Shown: piece by piece, positions 16,559-24,710 of the stretch
How positions within the stretch are numbered: position 1 is the first letter of the stretch
Layout of the letters: each line of letters begins with the position of its first letter
Assembly (NCBI GenBank): GCA_020634895.1
Contig: JACKAV010000001.1
Location: forward strand, 434,001-498,000
Source: Anaerolineales bacterium
GTDB lineage: Bacteria > Chloroflexota > Anaerolineae > Anaerolineales > Villigracilaceae
DNA length: 64,000 nucleotides
Direction of reading: 5' to 3'
Position numbers and translations under genes: made by a program
Notes under the pieces: generated by a model
Told to the model about the DNA's origin: nothing
Database searches by the model: none
What the model saw: only the letters and a program-made list of their open reading frames with translations

Positions 16559-17599
16559 ATGCAGAATCTCTCAGAACGGCAGAAAACTCTTTTGATGTTG
16601 ATCATTCGTGATTACATCGACTCCGCCCAGCCGGTTGGCTCGAAGCGTTTGGCGGAGCATTACCATATTAATCTGTCTTCTGCGACCATTCGCAACGAGA
16701 TGGCAGCACTGAACGAGATGGGCTATCTGCGTCAGCCGCACACATCAGCCGGACGCGTCCCAACCGAAGAAGGTTACCGCTACTTTGTCAGCGAAATGAT
16801 GCACAGCGCTGAACTCCCTGAAACCGTTCAGCACACCATCTCACACCAGTTCTATCAATCACGCCCCGAGCTTGACCAGTGGATGACCCTTGCGGCGTCC
16901 ATTCTTGCGGCGCAATCGCAGGGCGTTTCCGTCGTTGCGGCACCGCACGTTGAGACACCAAAATTCAAACACGTTGAGCTGATCTCGACGCAGGGAAGAC
17001 AGGTCTTGATGGTGTTGGTGATGCTCGGCGGGGAAGTGTCGCAGCAGATACTGACCCTGGCGGAACCTGTCACACAGGAGCGACTCAGCCAGTCTGCCAC
17101 GCGTCTTAACGGACTTTTGGCTGGGAAGACCGCCAAAGCCATTTCTTCGCTGCCAACTCGTCCTGATCCGCTTGACAAGGACATCCTCCTGCTCATCGTG
17201 CAGGACATGCTGCGTATGGTGGAGAAATCTTCGGGTGAAATTTATACAGACGGGCTAACGAACGTCCTCACTGAACCCGAATTCTCCGAATCGGATGAGG
17301 CACGGCGCGCGTTGAGGATATTTGAAGAACGCGCCACTTTGCAGGATCTGCTTGCCCGCACGACCAGCAACAGCAACGTCGGCGCATTGCAGGTGCTGAT
17401 TGGCGGTGAAGGCGAATATGACGATTTGCGTCAATGCAGTTTGGTGATCGCCCGTTATGGCGTCCCCGGTATGGCGACAGGCGCGCTCGGCGTCTTGGGT
17501 CCCATGCGGATGGCGTATGCCAAGACGATTCCCACCGTGCGGTTTGTGGCTGGGTTATTGAGCGATCTGGTAAGTGACAATATGGAAAATAGTGAATAG
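16559..17599 (+). CDS. hrcA: Heat-inducible transcription repressor HrcA
   Basis: A 346-residue repressor of class I heat-shock genes that binds CIRCE. The N-terminal winged helix shows LLMLIIRDYIDSAQPVGSKRL and LSSATIRNEMAALNEMGYL, then the typical PHTSAGRVPTEEGYRYFV; the C-terminal GAF-like domain ends with GVLGPMRMAYAKTIPTVRFV. It is the first gene of hrcA-grpE-dnaK-dnaJ. The ATG at 16559 is used here; a TTG two codons upstream is possible. There is no strong Shine-Dalgarno. Length and motifs are normal, so folding-dependent control through GroEL is expected from the family. Confidence 0.95.
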   Translation: MQNLSERQKTLLMLIIRDYIDSAQPVGSKRLAEHYHINLSSATIRNEMAALNEMGYLRQPHTSAGRVPTEEGYRYFVSEMMHSAELPETVQHTISHQFYQSRPELDQWMTLAASILAAQSQGVSVVAAPHVETPKFKHVELISTQGRQVLMVLVMLGGEVSQQILTLAEPVTQERLSQSATRLNGLLAGKTAKAISSLPTRPDPLDKDILLLIVQDMLRMVEKSSGEIYTDGLTNVLTEPEFSESDEARRALRIFEERATLQDLLARTTSNSNVGALQVLIGGEGEYDDLRQCSLVIARYGVPGMATGALGVLGPMRMAYAKTIPTVRFVAGLLSDLVSDNMENSE

Positions 17600-17614
17600 A
17601 TTCCCGTAATATCT

Positions 17615-17658
17615 GAGATTGCTTCGTCGCAAAGAGCAAGAGCGCTCCTCGCAATGAC
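17615..17658. repeat. Dispersed intergenic repeat unit
   Basis: The GAGATTGCTTCGTCGC...GCTCCTCGCAATGAC text between hrcA and grpE is of a type found as scattered intergenic repeats in many bacterial genomes, with partly complementary ends. Only one copy is visible here, so the repeat status rests on general knowledge. Confidence 0.45.
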
Positions 17659-17684
17659 GATAAATTTACATGAGAGTGAGACAC

Positions 17685-18236
17685 ATGGCAGAAGAAAAAG
17701 AGAAAAAGGACGAAATCGAAGAGACCAAAGCCGAGGCGGAAGAAACTGCCGAAGCGACCGAACAGGCTCCCGCCGATGCGGAGCGTGAGGCGTTGATCCA
17801 GCAATTGAAGGACGCTGAATCCAAAATGGTCGAATATAAGGATAGTTGGGTGCGTTCACAGGCGGAGTTTCAAAACTACCGCAAGCGTGTAGACCGTGAT
17901 AATGAGGCGTTCAAAGTTTCGACGAAGGGCGACATCATCAAAAAAGTATTGCCCGTACTCGACGATCTGGAACGTGCCTTGCAGAACCGTCCCGCCGATG
18001 ATGCGTGGGCGAGCGGCGTGGAGTTGGTGGCGCGCAAGTTCCAGAATATTCTGGATATGGAAGGCGTGAAGAAGATCGAAGCGAAAGGCGCGGCATTTGA
18101 CCCGAACTTCCACGAGGCGATCTCGCATGAGCCTTCTGAAGATGTGGAAAGCGGACATGTGATCGATGTCGTCCAGAACGGTTATGTGATCGGTGAACGT
18201 GTAATTCGTCCTGCCCTTGTGAGGGTGGCGCAGTAA
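17685..18236 (+). CDS. grpE: Nucleotide exchange factor GrpE
   Basis: A 183-residue GrpE, which releases ADP from DnaK. The N-terminal third is a charged, mostly Glu/Lys/Ala helix; the core RSQAEFQNYRKRVDRD and the C-terminal beta domain FDPNFHEAISHEPSEDVESG and NGYVIGERVIRPALVRVA are typical. I start it at the ATG at 17685 because GAGTGAG precedes it at a suitable distance; an in-frame ATG at 17670 has none. It lies in the hrcA-grpE-dnaK-dnaJ cluster, 82 bases before dnaK. Confidence 0.95.
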   Translation: MAEEKEKKDEIEETKAEAEETAEATEQAPADAEREALIQQLKDAESKMVEYKDSWVRSQAEFQNYRKRVDRDNEAFKVSTKGDIIKKVLPVLDDLERALQNRPADDAWASGVELVARKFQNILDMEGVKKIEAKGAAFDPNFHEAISHEPSEDVESGHVIDVVQNGYVIGERVIRPALVRVAQ

Positions 18237-18241
18237 ATTCG

Positions 18242-18306
18242 GTTACAGGTTGAAGGGTGCAGGCTGCAAGTTTTGAACCTTCAACATTAAACCTTCAACT
18301 TGAAAC
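18242..18306. repeat. Palindromic intergenic repeat, GTTACAGGTT type
   Basis: The unit begins GTTACAGGTTGAAGG and ends CCTTCAACTTGAAAC, which are near reverse complements. Related units lie at 20210-20266 and 26670-26730. It occupies most of the grpE-dnaK gap. Confidence 0.65.
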
Positions 18307-18318
18307 GTAGGAGAAATC

Positions 18319-20199
18319 ATGGCAAAAATCATTGGCATTGACTTGGGCACGACAAATTCAGTAGCGGCGGTGATGCAGGGCGGTGAACCTGTCGTCATTC
18401 CGTCGGCGGAAGGCGAACGCTTGGTTCCCTCCGTGGTGGCGGTTAATAAGAACGGTGAGCGTCTGGTGGGACGCGTGGCACGCAATCAGGCGATTACCAA
18501 CCCGCAGAACACGATCTTTTCAGTGAAGCGTTTTATGGGGCGCAAGGCGGACGACGCCGAAGTAGAGCGCACCAAGAAGCGCGTGCCGTATGCGGTCAAG
18601 GAAGCGCCGAATGGCGATGTCCGCGTGGAACTCGGCGGCAAGGATTATTCCGCGCCGGAGGTTTCGGCGATGATCCTTGCGAAGATCAAGGCGGACGCCG
18701 AGGCGTATTTGGGTGAGACGATTACGCAGGCGGTCATTACCGTCCCTGCTTACTTTAACGATGCACAACGCAACGCGACCAAGGATGCAGGCAAGATCGC
18801 CGGTCTGGAAGTGCTGCGCATCATCAACGAGCCGACAGCTTCTTCGCTGGCGTATGGCTTGGATAAAAAGAAGAACGAAGTCATCTGCGTGTACGACCTC
18901 GGCGGCGGCACGTTCGACGTGTCCATTTTGGATGTGGGCGACGGTGTGTTCCAGGTCCGTTCCACGAGCGGAGATACCTTCCTCGGCGGTGACGATTTCG
19001 ATCTTCGTGTTATGGATTATTTGATCGCCGAGTTCAAAAAGGATAACGGCATCGACCTTCACAACGACCGTCAGGCGCTTCAGCGTTTGAAGGAAGCTTC
19101 TGAAAAGGCGAAGATCGAGCTTTCGACCGTCATGCAGACCGAGATCAACCTGCCGTATCTCACCGCGGATGCAAGCGGTCCCAAACATTTGGTGATGACA
19201 CTTACCCGCGCCAAGTTCGAGCAACTGGTTGCGGATCTTGTTGATAAGACGATTGCTCCGGTCAAGCAGGCACTGGCGGATGCCAATTTGAACGCTGGCG
19301 ATATCAACGAAGTTGTTCTGGTCGGCGGTATGACCCGTATGCCCGCCATTCAAGACCGTGTACGTGCATTCTTTGGCAAAGATCCGCATAAAGGCGTGAA
19401 CCCCGACGAAGTGGTCGCTGTCGGCGCGGCAATTCAGGCGGGCGTGCTTGGCGGCGAAGTGAAGGACATTCTCCTTCTCGACGTGACTCCGCTAACCCTA
19501 GCCATCGAAACTCTTGGCGGCGTTGCCACGGCGCAGATCGAACGTAACACGACGATCCCCACACGCCGTTCACAGGTCTTCTCGACCGCGGCGGATAACC
19601 AGACACAGGTCGAAATCCACGTGCTGCAGGGCGAGCGCCCAATGGCGGCGGATAATAAATCTTTGGGTAAGTTCATTCTCGACGGAATTCCACCCGCACC
19701 GCGCGGCGTTCCGCAGATCGAAGTGACCTTCGATGTGGATGCGAACGGCATTCTAAAAGTCAGCGCGCAGGATAAGGCGACCGGCAAGAGTCAGCACATT
19801 ACGATTACTGCCTCCTCCGGCTTGAACGATGCTGAAGTCGAAAAGATGCGTAAGGATGCCGAGGCACACGCCGAAGAAGACCGCAAACGCAAGGATCTGA
19901 TCGAAGCGCGCAACAATGCCGATAACACCGTCTATGCGGGTGAGAAGGCGCTGCGCGATCTGGGCGATAAGGTTCCGGCTGAGATAAAATCTGAGGTCGA
20001 GGCGAAGAGCGCCGAGGTCAAGGAAGCGGCGCAAGGCGAAGATGTGGAAAAAATCCGCGCCGCGACTGAGTCGCTGGGGCAGGTCATCCAAAAGATCGGC
20101 GCATCCGTCTATGAGCAGGGTCAAGCCGCGGGGGCGGGTGAGGCGGAGCCTTCATCCGATGCGGGTCCTGATGTTGTGGACGGAGAAGTAAAGGAATAG
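18319..20199 (+). CDS. dnaK: Molecular chaperone DnaK (Hsp70)
   Basis: A 626-residue Hsp70. The N-terminal ATPase domain starts IIGIDLGTTNSVAAVMQGG and includes VYDLGGGTFDVSILDVG and VVLVGGMTRMPAIQ; the linker VKDILLLDVTPLTLAIET leads into the substrate domain and the C-terminal helical lid, ending in an acidic tail (PDVVDGEVKE). Length is typical for bacterial DnaK. AGGAG precedes the ATG. It works with GrpE and DnaJ encoded on either side and should be controlled through CIRCE/HrcA by read-through from the hrcA promoter. Confidence 0.98.
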   Translation: MAKIIGIDLGTTNSVAAVMQGGEPVVIPSAEGERLVPSVVAVNKNGERLVGRVARNQAITNPQNTIFSVKRFMGRKADDAEVERTKKRVPYAVKEAPNGDVRVELGGKDYSAPEVSAMILAKIKADAEAYLGETITQAVITVPAYFNDAQRNATKDAGKIAGLEVLRIINEPTASSLAYGLDKKKNEVICVYDLGGGTFDVSILDVGDGVFQVRSTSGDTFLGGDDFDLRVMDYLIAEFKKDNGIDLHNDRQALQRLKEASEKAKIELSTVMQTEINLPYLTADASGPKHLVMTLTRAKFEQLVADLVDKTIAPVKQALADANLNAGDINEVVLVGGMTRMPAIQDRVRAFFGKDPHKGVNPDEVVAVGAAIQAGVLGGEVKDILLLDVTPLTLAIETLGGVATAQIERNTTIPTRRSQVFSTAADNQTQVEIHVLQGERPMAADNKSLGKFILDGIPPAPRGVPQIEVTFDVDANGILKVSAQDKATGKSQHITITASSGLNDAEVEKMRKDAEAHAEEDRKRKDLIEARNNADNTVYAGEKALRDLGDKVPAEIKSEVEAKSAEVKEAAQGEDVEKIRAATESLGQVIQKIGASVYEQGQAAGAGEAEPSSDAGPDVVDGEVKE

Positions 20200-20209
20200 A
20201 GGGTTGAAT

Positions 20210-20266
20210 GTTACAGGTTTAAGGTTGAACGAAAAAACCTTCAACCTTAAACTTTCAACTTGTAAC
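20210..20266. repeat. Palindromic intergenic repeat, GTTACAGGTT type
   Basis: It begins GTTACAGGTTTAAGGTTGAA and ends TTCAACTTGTAAC; the inner arms AGGTTTAAGGTTGAA and TTCAACCTTAAACT pair almost perfectly. It fills the dnaK-dnaJ gap and can form a long hairpin in the transcript. Confidence 0.7.
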
Positions 20267-20271
20267 CAAAC

Positions 20272-21390
20272 ATGAGCGATCAAGATTATTACGATATTTT
20301 GGGCGTGGGTAGGAACGCGGGCGATGATGAGATCAAAGCCGCGTTCCGTAAACTCGCGCGCCAGTATCATCCCGATGTGAACAAGGAAGACCACGCCGAG
20401 GAAAAATTCAAAGAGATCAACGAAGCCTACGGCGTGCTTTCCGATAGAGAGAAGCGCGCGCGTTATGACCGCTACGGCAAGGCTGGGCTTGGCGGTATGG
20501 GCGGCGGTCCTCAGGATTTCACCGGCGACTTTAGCGACATCTTCGAGGATCTGTTCAGCGGATTTGGATTCTCCACCGGACGACGTTCGCGCCGCGGACC
20601 GCGCCGTGGGCGGGATCTGCAAATGCAGGTGACGCTTACCTTTGAGGAGGCAGTCTTCGGCGTCGAGAAGGAGATCGAGTTCTCGCGTGACGAGACTTGT
20701 TCACGTTGTAACGGCAATGGCGCCGAACCCGGTACAACGCCCGTTAAATGTGCAACATGCGGCGGACAGGGCGAAGTCCGTCAGGTACGCCAAACCTTTT
20801 TGGGTCAGATGGTGCAGACGGCTCCATGCCCGACTTGTAACGGGCGTGGTGAGACGATCTCATCTCCATGTACAACATGTCGCGGCAGCGGCTTGGAACG
20901 CAAGAAGGTCAAGAAGAAGGTGCAAATTCCCGCCGGTGTGGATGGAGGCACGCAGATTCGTCTGGCGGGGGAGGGCGCTCCGGGCGAGAACGGCGGACCC
21001 AGCGGCAGCTTGTTCCTTGTTCTGGATGTGCGAGCGCATAAGTTCTTCAAACGCCGCGATAACGACATTCTGTTGAATCTTGATATCAATGTGGCTCAGG
21101 CTGTCTTGGGCGCTGAGATCGAAGTGCCAACCCTCGATGGCGACGAAAAATTGAAAATCCCTTCGGGTACACAACCCGGCAAAGTATTTACGCTTAGAGG
21201 AAAAGGTGTGCCTTACCTGCGCCGAAAAGACCGCGGCAATCAGTTGGTGATCGTCAATGTGGCGATTCCCACCAAGCTGACAAAGGAGCAAAAGGAGCTT
21301 TTCGAGCAATTAGCGGAAAGTCTCGGCACGACTGTCAACCCGCAGGAAAAAGGCTTTCTTGATTGGTTGAATGAGGCGTTGGGCGGGTAG
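20272..21390 (+). CDS. dnaJ: Co-chaperone DnaJ (Hsp40)
   Basis: A 372-residue type I DnaJ that delivers substrates to DnaK and stimulates its ATPase. The J domain (1-70) contains the HPD motif (QYHPDVN), followed by a Gly/Phe-rich stretch. The zinc-finger region has all four CxxCxGxG repeats (CSRCNGNG, CATCGGQG, CPTCNGRG, CTTCRGSG), and the C-terminal substrate-binding domains follow. Intact last gene of the heat-shock cluster; no terminator with a clear T tract was found in the 110 bases after it, which contain CAGTTATCAGTAAGCAG-type repeat text. Confidence 0.97.
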   Translation: MSDQDYYDILGVGRNAGDDEIKAAFRKLARQYHPDVNKEDHAEEKFKEINEAYGVLSDREKRARYDRYGKAGLGGMGGGPQDFTGDFSDIFEDLFSGFGFSTGRRSRRGPRRGRDLQMQVTLTFEEAVFGVEKEIEFSRDETCSRCNGNGAEPGTTPVKCATCGGQGEVRQVRQTFLGQMVQTAPCPTCNGRGETISSPCTTCRGSGLERKKVKKKVQIPAGVDGGTQIRLAGEGAPGENGGPSGSLFLVLDVRAHKFFKRRDNDILLNLDINVAQAVLGAEIEVPTLDGDEKLKIPSGTQPGKVFTLRGKGVPYLRRKDRGNQLVIVNVAIPTKLTKEQKELFEQLAESLGTTVNPQEKGFLDWLNEALGG

Positions 21391-21503
21391 AACCAGTTGT
21401 CAGTCTTCAGTTATCAGTAAGCAGTGAGTCGTGAACAGTAACGAGTGGATGAGAGTCTGCTCGTTTTGTTTTGTGAACTTCTGGTCGTTTATAATCTTTT
21501 GCC

Positions 21504-21968
21504 ATGACTAGATCTTTGTTACGTCTCTGGCGCCTGCTGCCCATGTGGGTGCATGTTTTGGCGGTGCGGACCTTTAATCCGCGCTTTCGGGCGGCAGTGG
21601 CGGCATTGGTTTTCGATGAGCAGGGCAGAGTCCTGCTTTTCAAGCATACTTATCGCAAATTCGAGTGGGGCATCCCGGGCGGCGGACTTGAATACCGTGA
21701 ACAGCCTGCCGATGCGATGATCCGCGAGTTTCGCGAAGAGACTGGCATGACGATCGAGATCGAGAAACTTCTGACAGTTGTCAGCGCAAGGGAGGACCAT
21801 CATCTCAGCGTCATCTTTCTGTGTAAAATAACAGATGGTGAATTCAAACCATCGAATGAGATTTCCGAGATCAAATTTTTCGATGTGAATGACCTGCCCA
21901 GAATGTTATTCGCGGAAAAGGACCTGATCCGCTGGGCGTTCGACCATCGTCAAAAGGAATTGATTTGA
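21504..21968 (+). CDS. Nudix hydrolase
   Basis: A 154-residue Nudix pyrophosphohydrolase. The Nudix box is complete within residues about 55-77: GGGLEYREQPADAMIREF followed by REETGM. The N-terminal 30 residues are basic and hydrophobic (SLLRLWRLLPMWVHVLAVRT), which is unusual for a soluble Nudix enzyme and may contact the membrane. Substrate unknown. TATAAT (21490-21495) ends 8 bases before the ATG, there is no Shine-Dalgarno, and a TTGTTT lies 18 bases upstream of it, so the mRNA may be leaderless. The stop overlaps the crcB start. Confidence 0.86.
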   Translation: MTRSLLRLWRLLPMWVHVLAVRTFNPRFRAAVAALVFDEQGRVLLFKHTYRKFEWGIPGGGLEYREQPADAMIREFREETGMTIEIEKLLTVVSAREDHHLSVIFLCKITDGEFKPSNEISEIKFFDVNDLPRMLFAEKDLIRWAFDHRQKELI

Positions 21969-22348
21969 TAAATATTCTTCTTGTAGGTTTTGGCGGATTT
22001 GTCGGCTCGGTGCTGCGGTACACCGTCAGCGGATATGTGCAGCAATCTGTAAGAACGCTTGATTTTCCGTACGGCACTTTAGCGGTCAACGTGTTCGGGT
22101 GTTTTATTATCGGTTTCCTCTCACAGCTTGCCGAATCACGCGGCGTATTCACCAGTGAGTCGCGTCTGTTCGTGTTTACTGGTTTTCTTGGCGGCTTTAC
22201 AACTTTCTCTTCATTTGGAAATGAAACGCTCAATCTGGTACGTGATAGTCAGGCAATGAACGCGTTCGCAAATGTCGGTGCGAATTTGGTCATCGGTCTC
22301 TTTGCCGTCTGGCTTGGGCGCACCCTCGCATATCTGGTCTGGAGGTAA
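21965..22348 (+). CDS. crcB: Fluoride channel CrcB/Fluc
   Basis: A 127-residue four-helix membrane protein that exports fluoride as a dual-topology dimer. The family signatures are present: GGFVGSVLRY near the N-terminus, PYGTLAVNVFGCFIIGF with the conserved Asn, and the FTGFLGGFTTFSSF motif with the Thr/Phe residues that line the path. Translation starts at TTG, overlapping the Nudix stop by TTGA. A DUF190 gene follows after two bases, the usual partner of crcB. No fluoride riboswitch was recognised upstream. Confidence 0.93.
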   Translation: MINILLVGFGGFVGSVLRYTVSGYVQQSVRTLDFPYGTLAVNVFGCFIIGFLSQLAESRGVFTSESRLFVFTGFLGGFTTFSSFGNETLNLVRDSQAMNAFANVGANLVIGLFAVWLGRTLAYLVWR

Positions 22349-22350
22349 TT

Positions 22351-22692
22351 ATGCATCTTCCTGAAGAAGGTTCCCTGCTTCGTATTTTCATTGGCGAATC
22401 TGATAGATATGAGCACAAACCGCTCTACGAGTGGATCGTCCTGCAGGCTCGCGATCAGGGACTGGCTGGCGCGACCGTCCTGCGCGGCGTGATGGGTTTC
22501 GGCGCGAATACCCGCGTCATCCAAACCTTCAAGATCGAGCGTCTCTCCGAAGACCTGCCTGTTGTAGTTGAAGTGGTGGATACAAAAGAACGACTTGAAG
22601 CTTTCCTTGAGTTGATCGATCCGCATATCACGGCTGGGTTGGTCACACTTGAAAAAGCACAAATAAAGATTTACAAGACGAATAAGCAGTGA
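22351..22692 (+). CDS. DUF190-family protein
   Basis: A 113-residue member of DUF190, a PII-like alpha/beta fold protein that often accompanies crcB and is thought to be involved in fluoride or ion homeostasis, with no proven reaction. The conserved start LLRIFIGESDRYEHKPLYEWIV and the ARDQGLAGATVLRGVMGFG motif are intact, as is the C-terminal PVVVEVVDTKERLEAFL region. GGAGG within the crcB end provides the ribosome site. Its stop overlaps the next start as TGATG. Confidence 0.9.
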   Translation: MHLPEEGSLLRIFIGESDRYEHKPLYEWIVLQARDQGLAGATVLRGVMGFGANTRVIQTFKIERLSEDLPVVVEVVDTKERLEAFLELIDPHITAGLVTLEKAQIKIYKTNKQ

Positions 22693-23162
22693 TGAAATAT
22701 CCAGTTCATATTGTGGCGGCAGGTGGCTTCGTCCTGAATGATGCAGGTCAGGTTTTGCTCCTGAAAAGTCCGCGTTATGGAGATTGGGAATTCCCGGGCG
22801 GGCAGATCGAAGAAGGGGAGACCATTCCCAAAGGTCTGGAGCGCGAAGTGCTTGAGGAAACAGGGATTGTTGTGAAAATAACATCCTTGATAGGTATCTA
22901 TTCGAATATAGGTAATCCGCCAATCGTCAATATGGATTTTTTGTGTGAATATGTCTCGGGTGAGCCTAGAACAAGCGATGAGAGTATAGAGGTTAAATGG
23001 GTGAACCTTGAGGATGCTCTGAATTTGGTCGAACGCAAGGCTATCCGTACGCGATTAAAGAATATGCTTGAATTTTCGGGTGAGGTTAATTATCTTGCCT
23101 ATGTTGTGAATCCAAGTAATAAAGATTTAACTTATCAGGAATTTGAAAATAGGAAAATATAG
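22692..23162 (+). CDS. Nudix hydrolase
   Basis: A 156-residue Nudix hydrolase with a full Nudix box, GGQIEEGETIPKGLEREV followed by LEETGI, at about residues 36-58. It is shorter and lacks the basic N-terminus of the Nudix protein at 21504, and the two are not recent duplicates. Translation is coupled to DUF190 (TGATG); a GTG one codon upstream is possible. The C-terminal third is more A/T-rich and unlike common families. The substrate is unknown. Only three bases separate it from prmA. Confidence 0.85.
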   Translation: MKYPVHIVAAGGFVLNDAGQVLLLKSPRYGDWEFPGGQIEEGETIPKGLEREVLEETGIVVKITSLIGIYSNIGNPPIVNMDFLCEYVSGEPRTSDESIEVKWVNLEDALNLVERKAIRTRLKNMLEFSGEVNYLAYVVNPSNKDLTYQEFENRKI

Positions 23163-23165
23163 AAT

Positions 23166-24107
23166 ATGAACTGGCTTGAAGTTTCCCTGACAGTGAACGG
23201 CGAACTTGCAGAGTCTGTCGCAGATGTGCTGGCGCGGTTTGCGCCCAATGGCGTAATGACCGAGCAGGGCGTGCGTTTTGTGAATGATGAGGATGAAGGT
23301 ACAGCGACGGGTCCCATCACTGTCCGCGCGTATTTGGAGGTCAATGACCAACTCGAAGAGACGCGGCAGAAACTCGAAGAGTCGCTTTACTATTTGGGGA
23401 TGATCCAGCCTGTGCCGAGTCCCAGTTACAAGCAGATCGCGGATCAAAACTGGATGGAAGCCTGGAAGGAACACTACAAGCCGATTCTCATCGGTGAGGG
23501 ACTCCTGATCCTCCCTGCCTGGTTGGAGAATCCCGACCCGAAGCGAATCCCCATCAAAATCGACCCCGGTATGGCGTTTGGGACGGGTACGCATCCCACC
23601 ACGCAGTTATGTTTGGAATTGATGGAAAGACATTTTGATATTCGAAATTCGAACGTCGAAGTTCAATCATCGAATATCGAATATCGAGTTATCGATGTTG
23701 GCTGCGGTTCCGGTATTCTCTCCATCGCCGCCGTAAAACTTGGTGCAGCTTCCGTCCTCGGCGTGGACATCGATATTGAGTCCGTCAAGAACTCGCGCGA
23801 GAATGCGGATACGAATGGGGTGGGGGTGGAACTTCTGCTCGGGCAGGGTTCCGTGACCGAGGTTTTGGCGGGACAATTCGCGTTCAAGTCTGCGCCGTTG
23901 GTGGTTGCGAACATCCTCGCGCCGATACTTATCCGTCTCTTTGACGCGGGGCTGGCAGACTTGGTCGAGCCCAATGGAGAGATCATCCTAAGTGGGATTC
24001 TGGACCATCAGGCGGAAAGTGTCATAGAGGCTGGGCAGGCTAAAGGTCTGAAAAGAGGCGAAACCCGTCAAATGAAGGATTGGGTTGCAATATCCATGAA
24101 GAAATAA
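23166..24107 (+). CDS. prmA: Ribosomal protein L11 methyltransferase PrmA
   Basis: A 313-residue SAM-dependent enzyme that trimethylates ribosomal protein L11. The N-terminal substrate-recognition domain (MNWLEVSLTVNGELAESVADVL) is followed by the QNWMEAWKEHYKP region, DPGMAFGTGTHPTTQLCLELM, the SAM motif VIDVGCGSGILSIAAVKLGA and the NILAPIL motif. Between LMERHFD and VIDVGCG lies an extra run of about 15 residues (IRNSNVEVQSSNIEYR) that is not expected in the family and is encoded by a palindromic repeat of ATTCGAA/TTCGAAT type. The frame is kept, so the enzyme may still work. Confidence 0.92.
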   Translation: MNWLEVSLTVNGELAESVADVLARFAPNGVMTEQGVRFVNDEDEGTATGPITVRAYLEVNDQLEETRQKLEESLYYLGMIQPVPSPSYKQIADQNWMEAWKEHYKPILIGEGLLILPAWLENPDPKRIPIKIDPGMAFGTGTHPTTQLCLELMERHFDIRNSNVEVQSSNIEYRVIDVGCGSGILSIAAVKLGAASVLGVDIDIESVKNSRENADTNGVGVELLLGQGSVTEVLAGQFAFKSAPLVVANILAPILIRLFDAGLADLVEPNGEIILSGILDHQAESVIEAGQAKGLKRGETRQMKDWVAISMKK

Positions 24108-24154
24108 TCTTCGACCTGCAACCTTCAACTTTTTTGTGCTATGATTCGGTCACA

Positions 24155-24652
24155 ATGGATCGCCGTAAACTCATCCAATACCTGCTGTTGAATGTCTTCG
24201 TCTCGGCGAGTGTGACGGGCGGCATCCTGTTCTGGTATGACCGGAACTATCGCGCGGTGAGTCAACCCGTTGTGATCCAGCAGGTTGCTCCTGCGGCTGG
24301 CAGCGAATCTGTTTCCGAGCCTGCTGCCGACATGCAAACGGACATCCCTGTAAAGATCAGCAGTGTGATCGGCGCAGGGACGTTGTCTTCTGAGATTGCC
24401 ATTATCAAGTTCGAAGGTGAGGGGCAGCTTGATCTGACCTCATGGCAGCTCAAGGATGAGAATGGCAATACCTTTACTTTCCCAAGCGTCACTTTGTTTC
24501 CCAACGGAGCTGTTCAAGTCCATACCATTGCCGGTGCAGATAATGTCATTGACCTTTACTGGGGAACCGGCGAAGCCGTTTGGAATTCTGGTGAAGAGGC
24601 AAGACTGTTCGATTCGCAGGGAAATCTGCGGGCAGTTTATAAAGTACCATAG
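24155..24652 (+). CDS. Lamin-tail-domain protein with membrane anchor
   Basis: A 165-residue protein with a short N-terminal transmembrane or signal-anchor segment (LIQYLLLNVFVSASVTGGILFW, about 6-27), a Pro/Ala/Ser linker and a C-terminal lamin-tail (LTD) Ig-like fold at about 65-163, recognisable from LDLTSWQLKDENGNTFTFP and VWNSGEEARLFDSQGNL. LTD domains in bacteria are often on surface proteins; no function can be assigned. I start at the ATG at 24155. TGCTATGAT, an extended -10, ends 9 bases upstream with no Shine-Dalgarno, suggesting its own leaderless promoter. Confidence 0.8.
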   Translation: MDRRKLIQYLLLNVFVSASVTGGILFWYDRNYRAVSQPVVIQQVAPAAGSESVSEPAADMQTDIPVKISSVIGAGTLSSEIAIIKFEGEGQLDLTSWQLKDENGNTFTFPSVTLFPNGAVQVHTIAGADNVIDLYWGTGEAVWNSGEEARLFDSQGNLRAVYKVP

Positions 24653-24675
24653 AACGAAATTTGAAATTCGGATAT

Positions 24676-24708
24676 CAACCTGACCTGTAACCTTTGACCT
24701 GAAACCTA
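24676..24708. repeat. Short intergenic repeat text before dnaX
   Basis: Tandem variants of AACCTGACCTGTAACCTTTGACC and GAAACCT resemble the end of the GTTACAGGTT repeat family (AACCTGTAAC is its reverse complement). It fills most of the gap between the lamin-tail gene and dnaX. Confidence 0.45.
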
Positions 24709-24710
24709 AA

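Noticed and set aside
21391..21503. Fluoride riboswitch before the Nudix-crcB-DUF190 genes
   Set aside because: None of the conserved riboswitch segments could be found; the region is repeat text and a promoter.
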